Of a stretch of 64,000 nt of DNA, positions 56,915 through 64,000 are shown one piece after another. Made by a program: the position numbers and the translations under genes. The DNA lies in the NCBI RefSeq assembly GCF_002140175.1, contig NZ_NGMO01000001.1:229686-293685 (forward strand). Reading direction: 5' to 3'. Each line of letters begins with the position of its first letter. The stretch's first letter is position 1. Source of the DNA: Candidatus Enterococcus wittei (lineage in GTDB: Bacteria; Bacillota; Bacilli; Lactobacillales; Enterococcaceae). The notes under the pieces are model-generated. The model did not search any database. It saw only the letters and a program-made list of their open reading frames with translations, and was not told the DNA's origin.

Positions 56915-59900
56915 TCTTCTTCACTCCTTTTCAGTATTCTTCGCAATGCTTCTTCTTTATCTAATTTTTCTAAACGATGATAATTGTTTTCTTTCAACAT
57001 CACGTCAAAGGTACAAATACTTCTGAATGGACAGTAACCACAAGCAATTCGTTGTTTATCTTTATACGCTGGGTTTAGTTTGATTTCACCAGACGTGATG
57101 GTATCTCCAGCTAAACGCATATTTTCACGATTGTGTGCCATAAATAAGCGTAGTTCTTCTTCGGTATAAAACTTCTCTTTGCTATAGCTACCTTTTTGAA
57201 GTTCATCCTTGGCATTTTTCTTCACTGGATAAATCAATGAACTTTCTTTGGCTTCTAATGAGTGGTCAAGCACTTCTAAAAGTCCAGGATCATCAACGAA
57301 TACACCGTCATAACTGAATTTCTTCAAAGTACTTTTCTCAACTTCCGTCGTATCTGTCAGGACAGGGTTATGGACATGTAGATAGTAAGAACCAGCTGGT
57401 TTAACTGCAGCTTTTCCTGTTAGTCGTACCGCATCCATCAACGCAACATCAAGATATGTCAGCAATTGCATCGCCATTCCGTAATAAGCTTCCGTTACAT
57501 CAAAAGAACGTCCACTTGATTTATAATCTACCACACTCAACCATGTGTTTGCTTCCTCATTTGCGACATCGATCCGATCGATTTTTCCTCGCACATGAAG
57601 TTTTCCACCTTTGTTCAAAGGAATTTCAAGGCCAGGAATTCCTTGAGCTCCTGCGATCTGGCCAAAAAGTATTTCCGTTTGCAAAGGTTTCATACCTGTA
57701 TTTTTACTTTGTTTTTGCAAAGCCCACGCTACTTTTTGGATCGTTTGCCCTAATTGATAACGAATGTAATTCATCCGAGCAGAACTATCTAATATCTCAA
57801 AGCGCAATTCACCAAATACTTCTTGTAAGACCCTTTCAGTAAACTCTTGTCGTTGCTGATCAGACATTTCAACTAATGATAGCTGATTCGAAAAGAGTAA
57901 CTTAAAGAAGCGATCCAGTGATTCATGATAAAAATCACCGGTTGCTGCCGGTGTCAAACCATAAATATTCCGCTCTTTTAGTTTCAGCCCAAATTGAACA
58001 AAATATTTATATTCACAGTTATAAAAATTTTCCATACGTGAAATGGATGTATAAATTTCTTTCCCATAAAGAGCCTCTGCCATCTCCTCTGGTAAAGAAA
58101 CAGGGAGATTTAAATGTTCTTGACTTTCAAAAATCGATAAAGCAAAATTTCGCCATTCCGATCGTAAGACAAGTTCTTTCAATTGTTGCCAATAAAGTGG
58201 TACAGGTTGCTTTTCGTCTTGCGCTAAACGATACACTCGATTGATTGTATCAATCCCGCTTCGATATGTTCCCACATAACAGTCTGGCTCACTATTTAAC
58301 TGTAAATGTACTTTTTGTTCGATAGGAACGCCTAGATACTCAATAACTCGTCTTAAATAAGGAGATATTTTCAATGTATTCGTATCATAGCTTTGCGCAT
58401 AACTTAAATACAATTGCTCCCTTCCAGAGACGAAGACCAAATAAGCTTGAAATGGCTCAAATGACATGCTTTCCTTCGCTGGATCGACTAAATACTGATC
58501 ATCAGACAAGACATTATTGAGTGCTTCACGTTCTTCACTAGATAACAAGCCTCTAGTTTCTTGTCGATCAGGAAATACTTGATCATTCAACCCAATAGCA
58601 AATGTGACAGCCGCTTGATTTGCTCGTACGAGTTCCAAACGATTGACTCTTACTTGGTCAATCGCAGTCGGAATTTTCCCGTAGTTCAGATTTTCTAATC
58701 CACTCGTGATGATTTCTTGGAATAACGTCCAATCAAACGGAGTATCTCCATAAATCAACGCATATTCATCAAGGAGATCCATCAATGCTCCCCACGTTTG
58801 TTCATGGTTTCTAGCTGCTGCTAAGGCGCCTCGAGCTACCTCTTGATCACGCCAAAATAGTAATTGTTTTTGGACACCACTAGTAAGCAAAAACTGATAA
58901 AACACAGTCGCAGCTTCTTGCCCTGTTTGACAATCCTTGATTTTTTTAAAAAAAGTCGGAACAGTCTCACGAAATAATCGTCTGACATTGTTTGACTGCA
59001 TCTCTAATGCTTTGACATCTTCCAGCTGCTCTGCTTCAAAGTCGTAGGATACAAACTGCCAATCCTTTTCGCGTAACCAATAATTTCCTTGATAATTGTA
59101 AGCTAAAGCTACATTTTCTGTCACATCAAGATCTTTTCGAAACTGATTTCTTTCTTCTTCCCATTCACTTAGGTCCCGTGGTTCATTCGTTGAAGGAATC
59201 ACTAGTTCGGTCTTAAAAAAACGCATGATATCATTTAGCCGATACTGATAACGATCTAAAGAAAATAGACTATTGATCCACTCAATCAATGGATGATTTT
59301 CCATTAGTTGATCCTCATCAAGATAAAATGGGATCGCCATTTCTCGAAAAATTGGTTGAAGAATATTGCCATAAAGCCCCATATCTTTCGTTAAAATTTG
59401 AATGTCACGGTAACGGTACTGTCCTTCGCTAACGAGTCGGCGAATCTCTACAGCCACTTGGCGAATTTCTTCTGTCGGGTTTTCTGCCTCCCAAAGGCGA
59501 ATCTTATCTTGTTCGCCTAGTTTCCTAGCATGGATCGGTTGTTGACTGGATGTTTCTTCCCACATTCGTTGCAAGGCCTGAAGTTCTTGATTTACTTCTT
59601 GATTTTGTGCATACTCATCCACTAATACTGGCAAGTTCAATCCTCTTGCTGCTTGGATCAATTGCAAATAAAGCTTTCCAGACGTGTAAAATAGTGATAG
59701 TGGATCAGGCAATTCTGTCGGGTAAGGACGATCCAATAATAAATCAACGACCAAATGCCCCTTTTCCATCATTCGTTGCAATAACTGGTACTCGCGGGCA
59801 TTGATCCTAGAAAACCCACTGACTAAAAACTTGATATGAGAATAATCTTGAGATGCCATATATTTTACTAAGATCGACAAAGCATCTTCAGACTGTAGTG

Positions 59901-60441
59901 CCCGTTGCAACAATTCCTCTTCAAAAGCAGAAAAAATCAATTGAAGATCTTTCATTTTCAATTGCCGATCTTCTTCTTTCGGGGAATCTGTCAAAATAGC
60001 TGTAATAAGATCTGACGGCGCAATATTGCCGGTTTGCAACTCCCCATATAACTCTTGCAATTGTCGGATAAATCCCTTTTTTCTGATTTCACCTCGAAAA
60101 ATCGTTAACTCTTCACGATTTTTTTCTAAAATCTGTCGCAATATCATGGCTGTTCCTGATTCTGAAAGTTCATTTCCAGAAAGTAAAGTCGTTTGCTGTA
60201 ATAAGTACCAAGCTAAACGATAGAAACTAAAAACCTGGATATTGGTAGTACTAAAAGAACTTTTCCCACCTTTTTTACGCATTTCTGCCAATAGTTCTTG
60301 TTCTTGCTCGAATTTATTATAGTTAGGTACAAGGAAAAACACTTGATTTTTTTCATCCTGCTCTAGCCAAGCCGTTGCTTGATCTGTCAGAGCTTTACGA
60401 TGATCTTTGAGACCGTTCCCTAAGATAAATTGTAGCGACAT
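56911..60441 (-). CDS. addB: ATP-dependent helicase/nuclease subunit B (AddB/RexB)
   Basis: This 1176-residue partner of AddA carries a second nuclease domain with CEYKYFVQFGLKL, DRIDV and VVDYKSS, and a [4Fe-4S] cluster built from that upstream Cys and the C-terminal CGYCPFRSIC. The N-terminus (FILGNGLKDHRKALTD) lacks the Walker A GKT present in Bacillus AddB, as in streptococcal/lactococcal RexB. Start: AAAAGGAGGATAAAC before the ATG. A TATAAT -10 and a LexA-box-like palindrome lie just upstream. Confidence 0.95.
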   Translation of the reverse strand: MSLQFILGNGLKDHRKALTDQATAWLEQDEKNQVFFLVPNYNKFEQEQELLAEMRKKGGKSSFSTTNIQVFSFYRLAWYLLQQTTLLSGNELSESGTAMILRQILEKNREELTIFRGEIRKKGFIRQLQELYGELQTGNIAPSDLITAILTDSPKEEDRQLKMKDLQLIFSAFEEELLQRALQSEDALSILVKYMASQDYSHIKFLVSGFSRINAREYQLLQRMMEKGHLVVDLLLDRPYPTELPDPLSLFYTSGKLYLQLIQAARGLNLPVLVDEYAQNQEVNQELQALQRMWEETSSQQPIHARKLGEQDKIRLWEAENPTEEIRQVAVEIRRLVSEGQYRYRDIQILTKDMGLYGNILQPIFREMAIPFYLDEDQLMENHPLIEWINSLFSLDRYQYRLNDIMRFFKTELVIPSTNEPRDLSEWEEERNQFRKDLDVTENVALAYNYQGNYWLREKDWQFVSYDFEAEQLEDVKALEMQSNNVRRLFRETVPTFFKKIKDCQTGQEAATVFYQFLLTSGVQKQLLFWRDQEVARGALAAARNHEQTWGALMDLLDEYALIYGDTPFDWTLFQEIITSGLENLNYGKIPTAIDQVRVNRLELVRANQAAVTFAIGLNDQVFPDRQETRGLLSSEEREALNNVLSDDQYLVDPAKESMSFEPFQAYLVFVSGREQLYLSYAQSYDTNTLKISPYLRRVIEYLGVPIEQKVHLQLNSEPDCYVGTYRSGIDTINRVYRLAQDEKQPVPLYWQQLKELVLRSEWRNFALSIFESQEHLNLPVSLPEEMAEALYGKEIYTSISRMENFYNCEYKYFVQFGLKLKERNIYGLTPAATGDFYHESLDRFFKLLFSNQLSLVEMSDQQRQEFTERVLQEVFGELRFEILDSSARMNYIRYQLGQTIQKVAWALQKQSKNTGMKPLQTEILFGQIAGAQGIPGLEIPLNKGGKLHVRGKIDRIDVANEEANTWLSVVDYKSSGRSFDVTEAYYGMAMQLLTYLDVALMDAVRLTGKAAVKPAGSYYLHVHNPVLTDTTEVEKSTLKKFSYDGVFVDDPGLLEVLDHSLEAKESSLIYPVKKNAKDELQKGSYSKEKFYTEEELRLFMAHNRENMRLAGDTITSGEIKLNPAYKDKQRIACGYCPFRSICTFDVMLKENNYHRLEKLDKEEALRRILKRSEEE

Positions 60442-60493
60442 GTTTATCCTCCTTTTCGATCTTTTACATATGCTACATTATAACAAAAAACAC

Positions 60494-60507
60494 TGAACAT
60501 TTGTTCT
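60494..60507. promoter_or_regulatory. LexA-box-like palindrome upstream of addB
   Basis: TGAACATTTGTTCT matches 12 of 14 positions of the SOS box (outermost bases differ). On the minus strand a TATAAT -10 begins 11 nt downstream, so bound LexA would cover the promoter. Confidence 0.4.
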
Positions 60508-60526
60508 TTTTGCTATTTTTTTCAAA

Positions 60527-60564
60527 ATAAAAAAGTCAGGGATGGTCTCAGACCGTCCCCGACA
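60527..60564 (-). terminator. Peptide transporter terminator
   Basis: GTCAGGGATGGTCT pairs with GACCGTCCCCGAC with a 2-3 nt loop; minus-strand T-run TTTTTTATTTTG. It is 89 nt past the stop at 60653. Confidence 0.85.
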
Positions 60565-60652
60565 TGTTTCTCATACTTATGCATTATTTCTCATTTTATT
60601 TCGAGCAAAATCTCTCTTGCTAAATATTCTCAGCAAATATTGTTCTCACCTA

Positions 60653-62116
60653 TTAATGGATCGATCCCATCAATTTTTTGATTGGTTCTTTGATTGCAAA
60701 TAGGATCACTGCCCCAACAATTGCCACCACTCCGATAATTCCAAAGTAAGCTGACTCGGTACCTGGTGTGTAGAAACGCGCAATTTGTGCGTTTATCGCT
60801 TGGGATGATGCATCTGCCAAGAACCAGATCGCAATGGTTTGTGATTCAAAGGCTCTTGGTGCAAGTTTTGTCGTAACCGATAAACCAACTGGTGATAAAC
60901 ACAATTCAGCAATCACGATGATAAAGAAACTTCCAATCAACCAAAGTGGGCTGACTTTCCCTGAAGTTCCATACAACATTCCAGGAAGCATCAACAATAA
61001 ATAAGATAGACCGGCAAATAGAAGTCCTAAAGAAAATTTAACAACTGTTGATGGTTGACGTTTACCAAGTCTTGTCCATAAAGTGACGAATACAGGCGTC
61101 AATGCAAAGATAAAGATTGGATTCAATGATTGATACCAACTTGGTTGAATCGTCATACCAAACAAAGTCGATTGGGTTCTTTCACTCGCAAACAGTGCTA
61201 GAATCGATGATCCTTGTTCTTGTAGAGACCAAAAAATAATGGCTGCTAAAAATAAAGGAATATATGCCCATACTCTTGGTTTTTCTTCGACTGTGACATC
61301 TTTTGACGATAACATTTTGATAAAATAGTAAAGTGGCAAGATAATTCCTAATACACTGATAACGTTGACAAAGAAATCAATTGACAAATGTCCAGTTAGT
61401 TGCGCCACTCCAAAAATAACCGCTAATACTACTAGTCCGATCACTACATTACGAATAAAACCATTACGCTCTTCTTTCGTCAATGGATTAGGTGCAGTCG
61501 TACCAACTCCATCCAATGTTTTTCGACCTTGGATCACGTATTGCAAAAGACCAAAAAACATCCCGAAAGCTGCTAATGAAAAACCTAAATGGTAGTTATA
61601 TTCTTGTCCAATGGTTCCGACAATCAACGGTGCTAACAATGCACCTAGATTGACACCCATGTAAAATATAGAAAATCCTGCATCTCTTCGTAGATCTGTC
61701 TTACTATATAAATGACCGACCATCCCTGATACATTGGGTTTCAAAAAAGCAGTTCCTATGATGATCAAAGCCATCGAAATAAATAAAGTGGAGACACCAA
61801 ACGGCAATGCCAACACAACATGCCCAATCATAATAAAGATACCACCAATGAAGACCGTCCGTTTCGCACCTAATACTCGGTCTGAAAACCAACCACCGAC
61901 GATGCTAGACATATAGATCAATGAACCATAAATCGACATGATAGACAATGCAGTCGCACGTGGTAACCCTAGACCACCGTTAGCAACGGTATCGTACATA
62001 TAATAAATAAGTAATGCCCGCATCCCATAATAGCTGAATCGTTCCCACATCTCAGTGAAGAACAGTGTCGACAACCCCTTCGGCTGGCCAAAGAAGCCTT
62101 TGTCTTGTTTTTCCAT
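60653..62116 (-). CDS. dtpT: Proton-coupled di-/tripeptide transporter (POT family)
   Basis: This 487-residue membrane protein has about 14 helices and the POT signature FFTEMWERFSYYGMRALLIYYMY (ExxERFxYY), plus GGWFSDRVLGAKRTVFIGG and FYMGVNLGALLAPLI. It imports di- and tripeptides with protons; it is homologous to lactococcal DtpT. Monocistronic, with a purine-poor ribosome-binding site GGGGTAGGAAATT before the ATG. Confidence 0.94.
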   Translation of the reverse strand: MEKQDKGFFGQPKGLSTLFFTEMWERFSYYGMRALLIYYMYDTVANGGLGLPRATALSIMSIYGSLIYMSSIVGGWFSDRVLGAKRTVFIGGIFIMIGHVVLALPFGVSTLFISMALIIIGTAFLKPNVSGMVGHLYSKTDLRRDAGFSIFYMGVNLGALLAPLIVGTIGQEYNYHLGFSLAAFGMFFGLLQYVIQGRKTLDGVGTTAPNPLTKEERNGFIRNVVIGLVVLAVIFGVAQLTGHLSIDFFVNVISVLGIILPLYYFIKMLSSKDVTVEEKPRVWAYIPLFLAAIIFWSLQEQGSSILALFASERTQSTLFGMTIQPSWYQSLNPIFIFALTPVFVTLWTRLGKRQPSTVVKFSLGLLFAGLSYLLLMLPGMLYGTSGKVSPLWLIGSFFIIVIAELCLSPVGLSVTTKLAPRAFESQTIAIWFLADASSQAINAQIARFYTPGTESAYFGIIGVVAIVGAVILFAIKEPIKKLMGSIH

Positions 62117-62495
62117 AATTTCCTACCCCAATTCTTTAAATTTTCAGAAAATAATACACACATTTACCGAAAAATTTAACTAAAAAACTTATCTAAAAAA
62201 TATATACTTATTTTCTATAAAAACAAGAAGTTTTTAATTATAAAACAATAAGAAAAAACAAAGGTTATTTTTAATAATTGTTTTTATCTATTTTTTTCTA
62301 ACACTAGAAAAGTTTCTCCTTCACTCTTGTATCCGTTCTCTTATTTTTTTACTTTTCATCCTTTTCTATCTAAGTAAACCAACTAAAAAATTCTTCTATA
62401 TTTCTGAGCAGTTTGTTTTACTTACTTTTTGTAAGGTGTTATACTTCATTTTGTCATCAAGGAAAAAATAAACCAGACTCAAAGGAGAATATACT
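62117..62495. other. Divergent intergenic region between the peptide transporter and nitroreductase genes
   Basis: About 380 bp, very A+T-rich, holding the two divergent promoters. I see no operator or hairpin that stands out. Confidence 0.5.
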
Positions 62496-63095
62496 ATGAT
62501 TACTTTTACTGATACTTTAAAAAAACGCCGTTCCATCTACGATTTAGGACGTAATGTCACTTTATCAAACGAAGAACTTACTTCATTGATCCAAGAAGCT
62601 ATTAAAGAAAGCCCTACTGCTTTCAATGCACAATCGACAAGAGCCGTAATCCTTTTCGGTGACGCTCATGAAAAAGTTTGGGAAATAACTGAAGAAGCTC
62701 TTCGCCCTTTAACACCACCAGAAGCATTTCCTAACACACAAAATAAATTAGCTAGTTTTAAAAAAGCTTACGGAACTGTCTTGTTCTTCAAAGATACAGA
62801 CGTAGTCAAAGGTTTACAAGAACAATTTGCATTATATGCCGATAATTTCCCTGACTGGTCAGAACAGTCAAATGGAATTGCCACAGCTAATACCTGGGTA
62901 GCTCTAACAGAAAAAGGCCTTGGAGCTAATCTTCAACATTACAATCCAGTCATTGATGAAGCAGTTGCTAAAGAATGGGACATTCCTACAAATTGGAAAC
63001 TACGTTCACAATTAGTTTTCGGTTCTCCTGAATCACCCGCTTTAGAAAAAGAATACATGAATGACGAAGATCGTTTCCGCGTATTTGGTGAATAA
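62496..63095 (+). CDS. Nitroreductase family protein
   Basis: This 199-residue FMN-binding flavoprotein of the Frm2/HBN1-like nitroreductase subgroup has the N-terminal RRSIYDLGRNVTLSNEEL and SPTAFNAQSTRAVILFG cofactor segments and a C-terminal QLVFGSPES. The native substrate is unknown; such enzymes reduce nitro compounds, quinones or lipid-derived signals. CAAAGGAGAATATACT precedes the ATG; a repeat-family hairpin follows the stop. Confidence 0.92.
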   Translation: MITFTDTLKKRRSIYDLGRNVTLSNEELTSLIQEAIKESPTAFNAQSTRAVILFGDAHEKVWEITEEALRPLTPPEAFPNTQNKLASFKKAYGTVLFFKDTDVVKGLQEQFALYADNFPDWSEQSNGIATANTWVALTEKGLGANLQHYNPVIDEAVAKEWDIPTNWKLRSQLVFGSPESPALEKEYMNDEDRFRVFGE

Positions 63096-63131
63096 TCCAT
63101 CAATCTTGTGATTGAACCTATTTGTTCAACA

Positions 63132-63197
63132 AAATAAAACAGCCAAAGAATCCGAAAATAGTTTTTTCTATTTTCTCGATTTTTTGGCTTATTTTTT
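63132..63197 (+). terminator. Nitroreductase terminator, repeat-family hairpin
   Basis: AACAGCCAAAGAATCCGAAA and ATAG pair with CTATTTTC-GATTTTTTGGCTT, followed by ATTTTTT. Same family as 5818, 17242 and 33125. Confidence 0.8.
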
Positions 63198-63311
63198 GAA
63201 GATATTAATTTTTAGTATACCCTATTCTACAGTAGAAATGGACATTTAATTTATGGTTATAATCGTAAAATATAAAAATCAAAAAGGTATGAAACAAGCC
63301 GATAACACATA

Positions 63312-63353
63312 AAACACATCTTCCTTTGATAAAATCCATCAAAAGTAGATGTG
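63312..63353 (-). terminator. Terminator of the last gene
   Basis: ACACATCTTCCTTTGAT pairs with ATCAAAAGTAGATGTGT; on the minus strand TTTTATGTG follows. It is 70 nt past the stop. Confidence 0.75.
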
Positions 63354-63422
63354 TCTTCTTGATACTGTCTCTTCTCGTCTTAATTCATGTGTAGCTATAC
63401 GATAAGGCAAATCAACAACTGT

Positions 63423-63911
63423 TTATTCGTCCCCTTGGTCAATCATAATATCGATTTCTGCTTCATCATTTAAATGCTGCGCTAAAAATGAGATCAGTTC
63501 TTCCATTGATACAGAAAATTTCAACATAGGCCCTCGCCATCCATTGCGAAAAAAATTCATCTTAATTTCCTTAGAATCTTTCGGCTGGTATAATACAATT
63601 TTAGTGATCTCAGAATAAGGGACATTTCTTCGATCAAAACTGTTCAATACGAGACCTTCTTCGGTCAGACCCCGACTATCTAGCAAAAAGCTCAACAGAA
63701 TAACCGAAGCTAATAAACCTTTTGCCAAGTCATCGATTGTTGGCTGGTTCATTAAAGTAAACCAGAAAACTAATATGGCAATAAAAGGAACAACTAAATA
63801 GACCCAACGGTTTCGAACTGCCTTATACACGATTTCTTTGCGAACAAGCCAGAGAAACAGACACATGATAATAACAAATAAAAAAAGTAAAATAGTTAAA
63901 AATGATACCAT
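63423..63911 (-). CDS. Membrane protein of unknown function
   Basis: This 162-residue protein has three hydrophobic segments (about 3-23, 36-53 and 63-79) followed by a cytoplasmic-looking domain of about 80 residues (GLVLNSFDRRNVPYSEITKIVLYQPKDSKEIKMNFFRNGWRGPMLKFS) that resembles a PH-like or YcxB-type beta domain; I do not recognise the family. AAAGGTGTG lies about 12 nt before the ATG. Monocistronic, with a terminator. Confidence 0.8.
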   Translation of the reverse strand: MVSFLTILLFLFVIIMCLFLWLVRKEIVYKAVRNRWVYLVVPFIAILVFWFTLMNQPTIDDLAKGLLASVILLSFLLDSRGLTEEGLVLNSFDRRNVPYSEITKIVLYQPKDSKEIKMNFFRNGWRGPMLKFSVSMEELISFLAQHLNDEAEIDIMIDQGDE

Positions 63912-64000
63912 ATCATTGATTCACACCTTTGTTTTTTGAACTCTTAGAAAAAGAATACATTGTTCTATATATTATAAAAAGGACTTGCAGCATCTATGAG

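Larger units (their letters stand above)
63096..63422. other. Intergenic region between convergent nitroreductase and last gene
   Basis: It contains the nitroreductase hairpin (63132-63197) and the terminator of the minus-strand gene (63312-63353). The bases between are A+T-rich and unassigned. Confidence 0.5.

Overview
The window is a low-GC Firmicute chromosome segment, almost certainly from the genus Enterococcus (E. faecium/hirae-like; the species cannot be fixed from sequence alone). The support is the gene content and order: an H2O-forming NADH oxidase, PerR, RexAB-type AddAB, the lexA/DUF896/tkt neighbourhood, a racE/rph-rdgB/yfcE/CBS cluster, a fabZ(fabN)/fabI pair with FabT-type boxes, Firmicute ribosome-binding sites and A+T-rich intergenic regions. 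I see no rRNA, tRNA, CRISPR, prophage or insertion sequence.

Layout. 1-5.6 kb: a carbohydrate module, with a GH38 alpha-mannosidase (cut by the window edge) and separate fructose-family PTS IIC, IIB and IIA genes, divergent from their PRD-type activator. 5.9-7.3 kb: nth and dnaD. 7.3-13.7 kb: a looser region with nox, perR, cysK, a secreted GH73/LysM hydrolase, long gene-free gaps and two copies of a ~170-bp repeat. 14-21 kb: tkt, DUF896, lexA, an SOS-box-controlled small membrane protein, apt and recJ. 21-29 kb: lapA-like, SDR, rnz, a DUF1269-like protein, obg, an alpha/beta hydrolase, a MupG-like DUF871 protein and a cyclophilin lipoprotein. 29-33 kb: fabZ/fabN and fabI, ilvE, mscS. 33.7-40.3 kb: one very large solitary gene (2177 codons) with a hydrophobic mid-region and a C-terminal HExxH motif, read as a candidate giant protease-type toxin. 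40.9-44.2 kb: cbpB, yfcE, an rph-rdgB fusion and murI. 44.4-47.3 kb: a four-gene polar amino-acid ABC importer. 47.5-52.7 kb: trpS, and pheST behind a T-box. 52.8-63.9 kb: an HxlR regulator, rexA/rexB, a POT peptide transporter, a nitroreductase and a small membrane protein.

Most genes are single core genes or short operons on the minus strand, each closed by a strong hairpin terminator. The most unusual items are (i) the giant HExxH protein between mscS and cbpB; (ii) a two-helix membrane protein gene with two LexA boxes beside lexA, where Bacillus has its SOS division inhibitor yneA; (iii) a symmetric pair of TTTCC-N9-GGAAA operators, each 9 bp upstream of one of two divergent promoters in the mannosidase/PTS locus; (iv) a three-copy ~170-bp double-hairpin repeat and a related set of terminator-like hairpins; and (v) a sequencing artefact at fabI, where back-to-back Nextera mosaic ends are flanked by a 75-bp duplication.

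Starts were moved from the longest open frame wherever a ribosome-binding site showed a better codon; tkt, murI and trpS appear to use TTG.
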